A DNA stretch of 64,000 nucleotides from assembly GCA_003254925.1 (NCBI GenBank), contig QANZ01013357.1, positions 41,376 through 105,375 on the forward strand, in the 5' to 3' direction. This DNA is from Chamaecrista fasciculata. Taxonomy: Eukaryota > Streptophyta > Magnoliopsida > Fabales > Fabaceae. How positions within the stretch are numbered: the stretch's first letter is position 1; each line of letters starts with the position of its first letter. Of the stretch, positions 12,772 through 23,996 are shown in pieces. The translations under genes were made by a program, and so were the position numbers. The notes under the pieces were generated by a model. It saw only the letters and a list, made by a program, of their open reading frames with translations, made no database searches and had not been told where the DNA came from.

Positions 12772-14862
12772 TCACCAACTCATTCTGGTGAAGTTGTTCT
12801 GCGGTACATTATAAAGCATCATATAGTGTTGTTGCTGGCATGCTGGGAAAGACCGAATTGCTTCTACATTCCCTCCAATCTCCATATCTTTCTCATTGCT
12901 GCTAATGACATGGGGTTCATCAGTGTCCATCATTTCAACTTCATCTTCAACAAGATGACAAGCTGCAGAAACTCTTTCTTCACACGCAATTGGAGAGTCA
13001 TTCTCCTTCCTTTTGCTCTTTCGATTTTCTGTGGATGTTTCTAATGTATATCCCCACGGTGACAGGTAATCTACAAAAGATGGTAACAATGGTTCAAGAA
13101 GTTTTCAGGAAGATGCAAACTCCTACAGTTTTAATCACCATATCAAAATTATGCAGCGTGTTTCATGCTATAACCCAGTTACCCTGTTGTTCTAATGAGC
13201 ACATCAATATAAGCAGTCTTTGTATGAGTGAGTGGGAATATTCAATTGAAGCATGACATTTATTTGTAAGTAATAATCTTTACTTTGGTAGTGCACTTCT
13301 AAGAAAATTCATGAACTAGTGAAATAGAAGATAAAGATAACAGAAACGTATACATAATACTGCATTTATGCCCTTATCAGTTCCGTGCAGTATTTTCCTT
13401 GTAGAATTTCCTTAGCAGAAAAGGGCCGTTGCCTCTGAAATTTGGATAGCAACATGCAATATCTTGTAAACCTTCTCCGATAATACTGTAGTCTGTCTCT
13501 GTTTCCAGTGACAACAGCACTTCAAAGCATACTAGTATAGTTTTCAGGAGGGTTTCATTAGGTTTGATTTTCTCAAAAATTGCAATTATTCTGTAGGATT
13601 AAATTTCGTATGACATCATGCTCATAAAAGGTTCTTTTCTCTGTCTAGAATGCGCTAATTAAAAGCAATAGAGCATGAAAATCACAATGTTCATGTGAGA
13701 CTTTAACTCAATGATTATACAACTATATCTGGCAAAGTATATATCATAGGTGTTTTTGGAAGGGCATTTCACTTAGCTTAACTAAAGAACAAAGATTGAC
13801 ATCCCTAGGATCAAACTGACAAAGAAGGAAAATTTAACTCATGGACTTTGAAGAACGACAGAACTAAGCAACACAAAACTCAGATGTAAACATAAGAACA
13901 AACATATTGCTCAACTTTGATCCCTCTATGAACCCACACATTCCTCCAAGCTATTGAATGATTGTACATTCAAGGTTCATAATACGACTCAGAAACTGAT
14001 CACAAATCAAAAGAGCTTTGAAGAATCTAATTATGAAACTAAATTTGAACTTCGTTTGGGCCTGAATACCATATGCATCATGCAATAAGAATTCTGAGGT
14101 TTATATTGAACAGAAAATGAAATGAAGATATATATATATATATATATATATACCAACTGTTGGAATTCAGTTTATCTTTCATTTAGATCCCTGTTATCTT
14201 TCGTGTACTTTCCTAGAAACTAATCAACTTCGAGATATTGATTATTGATCATTACTGCCCCTTCTACCAGAACATACATATTACCATCCAAAATATTACT
14301 CAAAACCAGCATAGACCAGAGCAGTAAACTACTTTTACACATCTACATTGCTAATAGGAAACAATCACAATCCTTATAACAAAAGGAAAATACTAACCTC
14401 TCAATCCAGGAATCAAATCAGATTTCACCACGATTGAGAAATCCGAAGAACTCGGAGATTTTACAAAATGGATTTTAGTTGGATCATAAAGCACGAGAGC
14501 TCTCTCTTCCGATGCATTACTCGTCGGGTGTGTGTTAACGGATGCTGCCTCTGAATGCACCATGGAATTGCTAGTCCATGGCTGTTCTAGTGATAACCCT
14601 CGATCAAGACTAGCATTAACATTAGGGTCTTCATCCTTACATATTTACCCAAAACAAAAAGAATAAGAAACACTGTATGTTGTGAGAATTCCACACTACT
14701 CATCAAACAATTAACACGAACAACTGAAAGAAAACTGCAAACTAGTAAACAATAGTAACATCAAAGAATGGAAATCTTGCGACAGAAAGGTACCAGTCTC
14801 GGAAACTTTCGAGAAGGATTGGAGAAATTGTCGTAAGCTTCTTCAACGTCCTTGCGCTTCAT
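12772..14862 (-). CDS. Unrecognised 201-residue protein, copy A (intact)
   Basis: Three exons in transcription order: 14794-14862, 14398-14635, 12772-13070. Introns are GT-AG and the frame is continuous (606 bases including stop). The protein starts MKRKDVEEAYDNF, has a basic NRKSKRKE patch near residue 115 that could act as a nuclear signal, then an acidic stretch around EDEVEMMDTDEP, and ends in a Gln/His/Met-rich tail (ACQQQHYMMLY). I see no catalytic motif or membrane segment and do not recognise the family. Two partial copies (17370-17651 and 20347-20696) allow comparison. Copy A lacks 17 residues found in the exon-3 copy C, and carries 10 residues absent from copy B. It is the only copy with all three exons in the right order, so it is the best candidate for a functional gene. 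Confidence 0.7.
14127..14152. repeat. TA microsatellite
   Basis: A (TA)n run lies in intron 2 of the orphan gene copy A. The matching positions in copies B (about 17056) and C (about 21451-21470) also have TA runs, and the copy-B junction with Helitron sequence falls at this run. Confidence 0.9.
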
Positions 14863-15211
14863 TGTCCGCGATTGATTGATTGATTTCAATCCTTCTACTT
14901 CTGCGCGTGAATCTTGGCTTAAAGTTAAGAATTTCGAAGCATCGTAATGCTCATCTAGAATTTTCTTTAGAAGGCAAAAGGAGGCTAGTTGAGCCTCAAG
15001 AATTTATTATTCTCTGTAAAACTAGTTTTAATTTTTAAATTCTTATTAATCAAGAATTCTACGATTTTTCTGAACAGTTTTTTTCCTCGTTCCTGGGTAA
15101 TATAGTGGGACCAATTACTGCAATTCCCGCTAAAGGCCCAATATAATACACCCATTCTCAGTAGTTCCCGCGTGCATCCGTTTCTGTTTTGTAAGCTATT
15201 CTCTTATTATA

Positions 15212-15747
15212 GGTTAAAAGTTCATTTTGGTCCTAAATGTATGCCCTAATGTTTATTTTGGTTCATTATGTTTCAAAATGTTCAAATTGGTCCTAAATGT
15301 TGGCAAAATGTTCCATTTTGGTCCAAACTATTGAATATGACTCGTTTCAAGTTCAAACGTGATGACTTTAGAGCTACATATTGTTCTCTAAGAGTACTTT
15401 CTCTATCTAGTTGGGGCTATCAACAACCGAGTTCAAATCGAGCATAAAAGTAGACTGCTCGTTTCATGGTCAAACAAGTAAAACTTGTCATATTTCTCTC
15501 GTTTCAAATTCGAATGCGACGGATTCAGAGCTGCGAGTTCCTCTTAACAAGTCCTTTGAACTTGAGATAAGAAACGAGAGAAATATGACCAAATTCAATA
15601 ATATGGGACAAAAATGAAATATTTTACTAATATTTGGGACCAAAATGAAACATTTTGTCAACATTATGACCAATTTAAACATTTTGGAACATAATGGACC
15701 AAAATAAACATTAGAGCATACATTTAGTACTAAAATAAACCCTTTGA
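15212..15747. mobile_element. MULE-like inverted element, 'ggtcaaa' family
   Basis: The left end GGTTAAAAGTTCATTTTGGT and the right end, complement of ACCAAAATAAACATTAGAGC followed by CCCTTTGACC, form long inverted arms. The interior has repeated 'ctcgtttcaaattcgaatg' phrases. The right-flank ATTATTATC and left-flank CTTATTATA are alike but not identical. Related elements: 22140-22513 and 29341-29792. Confidence 0.65.
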
Positions 15748-15763
15748 CCATTATTATCTATAT

Positions 15764-15880
15764 CTATACTATATTATATGTGTGAGGACTATTTTGGTTG
15801 GTCAAAAATAACTAAATTAAAAATTAAAAAAATAAGAATTAAACATGTGCAATTTGATAATTGGCTAACTATATAGATAA
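15764..15880 (+). mobile_element. Candidate Helitron 5' terminus fragment
   Basis: The sequence TCTATACTATATTATATGTG follows an A, as expected for a Helitron 5' end inserted between A and T. A similar start is at 53684. Only about 117 bp remain before the 3' end of an opposite-strand Helitron. Confidence 0.5.
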
Positions 15881-16223
15881 CTAGTATGAACCCCGCGCGA
15901 TGCGCGAGATGTAACTGTCTCAAGTAAATCATGCACAATGATATTTACTTAAATAACCTTAATATATTCATGAATGAGTATATATCAATAATTAGACAGC
16001 ATGAATAAGAAAAATTATAATATAATGCATAAAAAATATATATGCAATAAATACCCACAAAACAATAGTTTGATCTGACACATAAAAGTCTAACTAAATA
16101 TAGAAATAAATAACAACAACAGTAAAAAACTAAATACATAAAATCAACACTAAGGTAGTGTTCATACAGTTTAATAACTAAGACTATAGAACAATACACA
16201 ATACATAACTAATATTGGCACAG
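15881..16223 (-). mobile_element. Helitron 3' terminal region
   Basis: On the minus strand the element ends with a GC-rich hairpin (CGCGC, ATC loop, GCGCG; plus-strand 15893-15909), a short spacer, then CTAG at 15881-15884 followed by T. Hairpin plus CTRR end next to T is the Helitron 3' signature. The AT-rich part up to 16223 lies between this end and the helicase stop. Confidence 0.75.
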
Positions 16224-17045
16224 TCATCTCAAACCTTGAAATACCTCTTTGTAAACACAATTATATGTAACATAAGATTGTCCATCATCTTTACGAGAAA
16301 CTAAAATCTTCAAACCATAACGTGGCCGAACTCTAGAAATTGCAACATACAACTAACCATGAGTAAATACATCTCGACGAAGGAATATACCAACTGTCGA
16401 GAAAGATTGACCTTGACTCTTGTTGATTGTCATAGAAAATGATACAGTAATTGGAAACTGTCTGCGTTGAAATCTGAAAGGCAGCTTCATGTCAGAAGGT
16501 ATAATACTCATGCGAGAAATTAAAACCTTCTCACCAGCACACTTGCCAAACATTAAAATACCTTCAATAACATGGTCACTCAGGCGCGAAACAATCAACC
16601 TTGTTCCACTACATAAACCAATAGCTCTATCAATTTTTCGGATTAACATAATAGGAACTCCAACTTTCAACCTAATCTCATGGGAGGGCATACCAGAAGC
16701 TCTAATAGTATTGAGGAATTCAGTAGTGTATGTCTCAGATGCATCGGATGATGAGTGGCCTTCCTCGCATATGCTATCAGAGCTCAAGTAGATCTTTTCA
16801 TCACCAGCAATTTGGTCTAACAAATTGTTCACATCATCGACCTCATCAAGAGTCGATGCAAGAATAGCTCGATCGGTGAAATAATTCGCGTCATAGGAGT
16901 TCAAAGATAAATCTGGATAAACAACATTACTAATAGCTTGAACAGGATCACAATCGTACTTAATTAATAAATCCATGGGTGTTTCAATCCGGAAAAGTCC
17001 AACTTCAATTAACTCTCAATGCTGCTATCTCCGACCGCAAGAGTT
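16224..17045 (-). pseudogene. Helitron PIF1-like helicase C-terminal part, broken
   Basis: The main reading frame, 16353-16976, encodes PIF1-family motifs: DRAILAST, then TINKSQGQS (motif V). The conserved segment that follows (LYVAISRVRPRYGLK, motif VI, to a stop at 16224-16226) is cut off by an in-frame TAG where homologues have a Gln. Upstream of 16976 the frame continues (EVGLFRIETP) but shifts near 17010 relative to LAVGDSSIES. The Rep domain, Walker A and Walker B parts are absent. With at least one nonsense change and one frameshift, it cannot make a helicase. Closest in-window relative: the ORF at 57815-59125. Confidence 0.85.
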
Positions 17046-17054
17046 CATCTTCAT

Positions 17055-17990
17055 ATATATAGACAACTGTTGGAATTCAGTTTATCTTTCATTTAGATCC
17101 CTGTTATCTTTCGTGTACTTTCCTAGAAACTAATCAACTTCGAGATATTGATTATTGATCATTACTGCCCCTTCTACCAGAGCATACACATTATCATCCA
17201 AAATACTACTCATAAGCAGCATAGACCAGAGCAGTAAACTACTTTTGCACATTTACATTGCTAATAGGAAACAATCACAATCCTTATAACAAAAGGCAAA
17301 TACAAGCAACAGGAATCATGGTCAAGTCGAAAGCTGTAAACAAGCATTACGTAGAATGCAGATACTAACCTCTTAATCCAGGAATCAAGTCAGATTTCAC
17401 CACGAATGAGAACTCCGGAGGACTCGGAGATTTTACAAAATGGATTTTAGTTGGATCATAAAGCACGAGAGCTCTCTCTTCCGATGCTGCCTCTGAATGC
17501 ACCATGGCATTGCTAGTCCATGGCTGTTCTAGTGATAACCCTCGTTCAAGACTAGCATTAACATTAGGGAACACTGTGTGTTGTGAGAAGGATTGGAGAG
17601 GCAAGTTAAGGAGAAATCGTCGTAAGATTCTTCAACGTCCTTGCGCTTCATTGTCCAAGATTGATTGATTTCAATCCTTCTACTTCTGCGCGTGAATCGT
17701 GGCTTAAGGTTAAGAATTTCGAAGCATTGCAATGTTCATCTAGAATTTTCTTTAGAAGGCAAAAGGAGTTGGGAGAATTTATTATTCTCTATAAAATTAG
17801 TTTTAATTTTTATTCTTATTAATCAAGAATTAAGAATTCTCTATTTTTCTGAACAGTCTTTCCTCCTTCTTGGGTAATATGGTGGGACCAATGACTGCAA
17901 TTCCCGCTAAAGGCCCAATATAATACACTCATTCTCGGCGGTTCCTGCGTGCATCCGTTTCTGTTTTGTAAGCTATTCTATTATTATGTT
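17055..17990 (-). repeat. Partial duplication unit B of the orphan-gene region
   Basis: The segment repeats 14150-15205 closely, from 'caactgttggaattcag' to 'gtaagctattct', with small indels. It holds exons 1-2 of the orphan gene plus its 5' flank. The left edge abuts Helitron helicase sequence at a TA run. Confidence 0.85.
17370..17651 (-). pseudogene. Orphan gene copy B, exons 1-2 only
   Basis: The reading starts MKRKDVEESYDDF as in copy A, but a deletion fuses exon 1 to intron 1 at a shared TTCTC. The exon-2 protein (FPNVNASLERGLSLEQPW) is now in a different frame from the ATG. The ATG frame instead ends at LNEGYH and a stop. Copy B also lacks the VNTHPTSNAS segment of copy A. There is no exon 3 downstream on this strand until copy A's own exon 3. 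Confidence 0.8.
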
Positions 17991-17999
17991 TGTATTTCT

Positions 18000-18720
18000 T
18001 AAATTTTAAGACATACGTTGACTCCTAATATTTTTTTTTTTTGGCCTGTATTCCTAATGTCTAATTTTTGTATTAGAAATTTTGATATGGTGAAATATCC
18101 TTTGAATATGAGTTTAATGTCTTTGATATGGTGAAATGCTTATTTTCCATAGGAAAGATACTATATGATATTTTTTTATATCTAATCTAATATTTTGTAC
18201 ATAATATTTTTAAATTAATATTTTTTTTATTTTTTCACCATTTTAATTGAATATTTATTAATTTTATACTATTTAGTTGTAAATATATTCACTAAATAAA
18301 TATAGATATTAAATAAAGTATATATTGTTTTAGATTATAGCTTAAACTAAAATAGGTGGTAGACTTTATCTTCGTTTCTAGACAGGGAGGAGTGTAGAAG
18401 CGTGAGGAAAACTTGCAACAAGTGTATAGAGAGATCTTTGCAAAAACATGTTAGAGAGTGAGATTAGCCCAATATAGCCCAAATGGTGCATTGAAATTCA
18501 AACATGGGGCACAAACTAATTATGCATAAGCATCTTCACAATATATTCTCATTAATGGCATTTTTGGTTGTTATTCTCGATGTGACTAAGCCTGCTTCCA
18601 TAAACTATAAATCATTCTTATTTTATAATCTGTGATCTCCCTAAACAAAGCATTATAAAAAGGGCGCTTCCAAATAAATAATAAATGTCAGAAAATAATA
18701 ATTATAAATATAAAAATTGA
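18000..18720. other. AT-rich intergenic DNA
   Basis: No gene or clear repeat is seen between copy B and the tRNA-like segment near 18738. Confidence 0.5.
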
Positions 18721-18735
18721 TTTTCATAACCAACA

Positions 18736-18830
18736 AGTGTTTGGTGTAATGGTTGGCGAGCTATACCCTAGATGAGAGGATCCAGGTTCTATCCACATAA
18801 ACTTACCTAGTGAGAATTACTAATCGAAGG
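18736..18830 (+). mobile_element. Possible tRNA-derived SINE remnant
   Basis: TGGTGTAATGGTTGG resembles a pol III A box, and GGATCCAGGTTCTATCC downstream resembles a B box. I found no convincing target duplication, so this is tentative. Confidence 0.35.
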
Positions 18831-18940
18831 TATGACTTCTTCCTTGTCATTCTTTTTTTCTTTCTTTTTTTTTTCTTTTACTGTTTGTGTTTCTGAAAAT
18901 TACTAATCGGACCCATTAATCAGCTCATAGAACCAAGTTC

Positions 18941-19138
18941 TTGCCTTTTCTTGGTTATGGGGCTTTGACACAGAGTGTACTGGAGAAGGCACTTTACAAT
19001 CTTTACAACGAAGCAGAAGAGGAAATTAGAAAATTATCCGACGATGATTTCTGGGAGAGCTTTGTTAATGTATGGCGATTGACTGTAGACCTAAAGGCAT
19101 TTGGATTCTTGAGAAGGAACACAGACATAGACAACTGA
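18941..19138 (+). pseudogene. Fragment of an unidentified protein gene
   Basis: The 65-residue reading MPFLGYGALTQSVLEKALYN and onward has normal protein composition (EAEEEIRKLSDDDFWESF), unlike its AT-rich neighbours. It may begin at an acceptor AG near 18930 and stops after NTDIDN. I do not recognise the family and see no other exons. It could be a captured or decayed exon. Confidence 0.4.
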
Positions 19139-19354
19139 TTTTGGACCAGAGGGTTGCCCGCTATCATCATTTTGTGTTGGAGCTAAATGCCTGATTACAA
19201 CAACAACTTGGCCCAATCAATAATGGCTTCACCAGTGGTTCTTTTTCATTTTTTTTTTGTTTTTGGGCTAAAATGATTCTTTTTTATCATTTGCTCATTA
19301 TCCGTTCTGTGTTCTTTGGGCTTAACTGGTTCTTTTACTCGTTTTTTTGTTCTT

Positions 19355-19406
19355 TGACCCATGAAGAAACTGTGCTTAATTGCTTACTCAGTTTCTTCAT
19401 GGGTCA
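19355..19406. repeat. Perfect 18-bp inverted repeat, 16-nt loop
   Basis: TGACCCATGAAGAAACTG at 19355-19372 is the exact reverse complement of 19389-19406. It could fold into a hairpin in RNA. No run of T or other sign of function is clear. Confidence 0.85.
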
Positions 19407-19764
19407 TTCTTATATGATGACTGATGAACATATATAGTATTACCCTTAACAATTAGTCAATCCTATATATGCTTAATTGCTTATGTGAATATGTACTTGA
19501 TCAGCCCACATGAAACATAAATGCAATTCGAAGAACAAATTTTAACTGTTCTATTTTCTTTATGTCAACACAAGATGCAGATTGGGGTTTTAGCCTGTGG
19601 TTTTGTTTTTCATTTGAAAGTTAAAACACACAGAAATACAATTATAAATAATAGCATCCAAAATTGTATTTAATTACTTTTCAAAATAAATGTAATTTCA
19701 TTTAAAGTTATTAATTTTTTACATACCTTTTTAAATATATGGTTTTTTTTAACAATTTAATGAT

Positions 19765-21637
19765 AGGAAATAATCTTATGATCCATTCAATTTAAGACAT
19801 TATTATCTTAATCTTTACTAGTGAATGATTGTTAAATATATACATGAGTGAATGATTGTTCTATATGTGAAAGCTATAACTTTTCTATTGAATCTTGCTT
19901 TAAAGATGGAAATCATGTATTTATACAGATTTTAAGTTAATGTGATCTTTTCGGTAATAAAGTACAAGATTGTTCTTAAATTATACGGTTTATAGTATTA
20001 GAACTTTAAACTATGAGAATATTTAAATCATGGACCACAACATGAATTTCGAACTTTCCTTGTTGCGTATTCACTAAACTTCTGAACAATGAGCTATTTA
20101 AAGCAGTTGAAGTTGAAAAGAAATAATTCACAATGAAAACAAGTTTTTCCTTGGCGAGAATGCAGCAACCAGCAAATGCTCCTATGGACTATGGTTAACA
20201 AAAATGCCTATAATACATGGCATACATCTCCTGCTTTCATAATGTACAAGCAAATGCCATATACGTTTTAGGCGTCACTAAAGCATTTGCTTGCTTAGAA
20301 ACCAGTGATGCAACCAAAAACAAATATCCTAATACGAACTCAACCATCACCTACTCATTCTGGTGAAGTTGTTCTGTGGTACATTATAAAGCATCATATA
20401 GTGTTGTTGTTGGCATGGTGGGAAAGACCCAATTGCTTCTACATTCTCTCCAATCTCCATATCTTTCTCATTGCTGCTAATGACATAGGGTTCATCAGTG
20501 TCCATCATTTCAACTTCTGCTTCAAAAGGATGACAAGCTGCCGAAACTCTTTCTTCACATGCAATTGGAGAGTTGAATCCAACCCAAGGGACAACAGCCA
20601 AACTGTCTCTTGATCCTTCAGAGTCTTTCTCCTCCCTTTTGCTCTTTCGATTTTCTGTGGAATTTTCTAATGCATATCCCCACGATGACAGGTAATCTAG
20701 AAAAGATGGAAACAATGGCTCAAGAAGTTTTCAGGAAGATGCAAACTCCTATAGTTCTAACCACCATATCAAAATTATGGAGCGTGTTTCATGCTATAAC
20801 CCAATTTCCTGTTGTTCTTATGAGGACATCAATATAAGCAGCCTTTGTATGTGTGAGTGGGAGTATTCAATTGAAGCATGACATTTTTTTGTAAGTAATC
20901 TTTACTTTGGTAGTGGACTTGTAAGAAAATTCATGAACTAGTAACATAAATATATACATAATTCTGCATTTATGCCCTTATCAGTTCCCTGCAGTATTTT
21001 CCATGTAGAATTTCCTTAGCAGATATAAATCTAGCAAGTTATTCACCTAGTTTAATTGAGCCCCTCACCATTTCATACTCATGCCTTCAGGTTCCTTTTT
21101 TGAAAGGGCATTTCACTTAGCTTAACTAAAGAACAAAGATTGACATCCCTAGGATCAAAATGACAAAGAAGGAAAATTTAACTCATGGACTTCCGAAAGA
21201 CAGAACTAAGCAAAATAAAACTCAGATGTAAACATAAGAACAAACATATTGCTCAACTTTGATCCCTCTATCTCTATGAACCCACACATTCCAAGCTATT
21301 GAATGATTGTACATTCAAGGTTCATAATACGACTCAGAAACTGATCAAAAATCAAAAGAGCTTTGCAGAATCTAATTATGAAAGTAAATTTGAACTTCGT
21401 TTGAGCTTGAATATCATATGCATCATTTGAACAGAAAATGAAATGAAGATATATATATATATATATATATAGCCAACTGTTGGAATTCAGTTTATCTTTC
21501 ATTTAGATCCCTGTTTATCTTTCGTGTACTTTCCTAGAAACTAATCAACTTCGAGCAATTAATTATTGATCATTACAGCCCCTTCTACCAGAACATACAT
21601 ATTACCATCCAAAATATTACTGATAAGCAGCATAGAC
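19765..21637 (-). repeat. Partial duplication unit C of the orphan-gene region
   Basis: The segment repeats about 12130-14310 of copy A: 3' flank, exon 3 and most of intron 2. The right end switches directly to AUX/LAX exon sequence at about 21637. Parts of the copy-A intron (around 13460-13740) are missing. Confidence 0.85.
20347..20696 (-). pseudogene. Orphan gene copy C, exon 3 only
   Basis: The 350-base exon remains open and ends in the same VPQNNFTRMS tail as copy A. It is exactly 51 bases longer than exon 3 of copy A, adding EGSRDSLAVVPWVGFNS in frame. No exon 1 or 2 lies upstream on the minus strand; auxin-carrier sequence is there instead. It is therefore an orphan exon. Confidence 0.8.
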
Positions 21638-22068
21638 CAAAGAATGGGAAAATAATTGCCAAGAACCATATAGGTATCACCACAGGCAGCCTCGCCAATG
21701 CCCTCATAAAGATGCTCTTTGTGTCATGGATTCCTATCACTTTCTTCCACACGAAATACAATGGCGTACATGCAAACCCAAATGTTATAAACTGTTCAAT
21801 CAAAGGCACAAATAGCATCCATTAGTAACTAACTAAACATGGGTGAAAAGTTATTATAAGTGTGATCTATATGTTTTTTCAAACATTTTGACAAGCATTT
21901 GGTGTGCATTGAGTACTAGAGAGCTGATGAATGAGCATGAGAATGACGCCAGTGTCATGCCAGCCGTTGCGAGGAAGGAGTGAGAAGGCGTTGGAGTGGT
22001 CAAGGTGAGGGTGAACACATAAATTGTGGCTAGAAAATAAATGTACTTCAACTTCTGAGGCTTCCACA
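21637..22068 (-). pseudogene. AUX1/LAX auxin influx carrier fragment
   Basis: Two exon pieces match the AUX/LAX permease family. The upstream piece (about 21915-22068) reads WKPQKLKYIYFLATIYVFTL and then, in another frame, DHSNAFSLLPRNGW and VILMLIHQ. The residues normally between these are deleted, causing a frameshift. After an intron with a lost donor GT, the second piece (about 21637-21791) reads FITFGFACTPLYFVWKK to IIFPFFG. Sequence then changes abruptly to duplication unit C. Functional carriers are near 480 residues with about ten membrane spans; only about 110 residues remain here. It is a captured or decayed fragment. Confidence 0.85.
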
Positions 22069-22139
22069 TTTATACTTTATCACAAGTTCAAGTACACTCA
22101 CTCCATCAGCATTTATACTTTATCAGAAGTTCAGAGCTA

Positions 22140-22513
22140 AATGTCGAAAGGGCAAAATGATTTGGTGAATTTATTTGAGGAGGCTAGGTTTAGAGTTGCA
22201 AAACAACATCGAGGGCATGGTCTTGTAAGGAGAGGTTCAACAAGAGCAAGCTTGTTCTCTCCGTCATTCTCTTATCTCTCTCGTTTCAAATTTGAATGTG
22301 ATAAATTCAAAGAGAAATATGACCAAATTCAATAGTTTAGGACCAAAATGAAATATTTTATCAATATTTAGGATCAAAATGAGACATTTTGCTAACATTT
22401 AGGACCAATTTGAACACTTTGAAACATAATGGACCAAAATGAACATTAAGACATACATTTAGGACTAAAATAAACATTAAGACATACATTTAGGACTAAA
22501 ATGACTCTTTGAC
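22140..22513. mobile_element. Half of a MULE-like 'ggtcaaa' element
   Basis: The right arm (GGACCAAAATGAACATTAAG, then GACTCTTTGACC) matches the right end of the 15.2-kb element, but the left arm is missing. The phrase 'aacattaagacatacattta' is repeated twice. Confidence 0.55.
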
Positions 22514-22910
22514 CAAATAATTACTATTCTAATGAGTAACGAATTCTAATCGAAGCCGCCAGGTGGGAGATTGTAAGCGAGGACACGTGGCATGTCATCG
22601 TTGAAGTCCGTCTCTACACCGCAAAATCGAGATTGGCTCTTATTATCACCAACTCGTTAACAATAATTCCAATTATCATTAAATTAAGACCACTAACATT
22701 AATCTATAAATTTAATTAAGACCAATTCACTAGCTAAAAAACATAACAACACCTTGAGTTGCTGACAAAACAGCTCACAAAACCTATACGTGCATAAAAT
22801 TAACTATTTACATAATTATAATTGGTTTATTAGTATTATTAAAACATTTTGGAATCTCGATATCAGATCGGGATATCCAAATATAATAAATAATTAATTA
22901 TTAATATTAT

Positions 22911-22975
22911 NCGGTTTTGATCGGTTTGGATTGGATTGATCGGTTGAGTTTGGATTGGATTGGATTTGAACAGCC
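22911..22975. repeat. GGATT-rich low-complexity tract next to an N
   Basis: A single N at 22911 is followed by repeats of GGATTGGATT and GATCGGTT. It is simple sequence. Confidence 0.7.
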
Positions 22976-23085
22976 CTAATTACTAGAGGAAAGTTGGGAA
23001 CAACGCTTCTGTAGATACAGAAATTGTAGGCGTTTTAATAAGTTGTTACTTTTGGTAAGAATACTTCTCAATGAGAGTATAGATT

Positions 23086-23909
23086 CAATCCCTAATATTT
23101 TTTTTGTTCCATTTTGGTCTTTAATATTTTTGAACAGTTCTATTTTGGTTCCTAAGGTCTCCTAATAGGCTTAACGATTGGTTCCTAACTATTGAATATG
23201 ACCACTTCTCTCTCAGTTTAAGTCCAAATGCGACAAAATTGAAGCTACAAATTACTCTTGACGAGTTTTTTCTCTGCCCAATTGGAGTTGTTAATAAACG
23301 AGGTTAAATGGAATACGAAATTAGGTCCAAAAGTTAGCCTATCGTTTCATAAAATTGGTTATATCTTTCTCGTTTCAAATACGAATGTAATGAAATTAAA
23401 GGTACAGATTATTCTTGATGAGTTTTCTCTCTGTCCAGTTGGAGACATCGACAAACGAGGTCAAATAATACTCTAAAAGTGAGTTTTGATAAAAATACCA
23501 ATACTAAATTTGAGAGTACTATTTCATCTCGTTTGGTGATAGTCTTAACTAGACAGAAAAATAACTCATCAAAAGCAATCCGTAACTCTATTTTCGTTGC
23601 ATTCAAACTTAAAACAAAAGATATATAACCAACTTCATAAAACGAGAGACTCACTTTCGAGCTCGATTTCAAGTCTGATTTAACCTCGTTTGCCAACGAT
23701 CCTAATTGAGAAAAGAAAGAACTCATTAAGAGTAACCCGTAGCTTCAATTTTGTCACATTCGAACTTGAAATGCAAGATATATGATCATATTCAGTAGTT
23801 AGGGAAAATAATACAATTGGGAAACATTAAGGATCAAAACGGAACAAAAAAATATTAAGGACTGAAACAGAATTTTAGGTAAATATTAAGGACCAAAATT
23901 AGATTTCGA
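23086..23909. mobile_element. MULE-like inverted-repeat element
   Basis: The left arm ('tccctaatatt', TTTTGTTCCATTTTGGTC) is repeated inverted on the right ('gaacaaaaaaatattaagg'). The interior also folds back around 'gatgagttttctctctgtcc'. It ends 30 bases before the 5' region of the RRM gene and could contribute to that promoter region. No transposase. Confidence 0.65.
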
Positions 23910-23996
23910 CCTAAATCAAATGAAAGAAATAGATAATAGAGATGTGAATTGTGAAGTACTTCTTTTCGGTTTCTCGAATCTCAATTTCTCACCACC

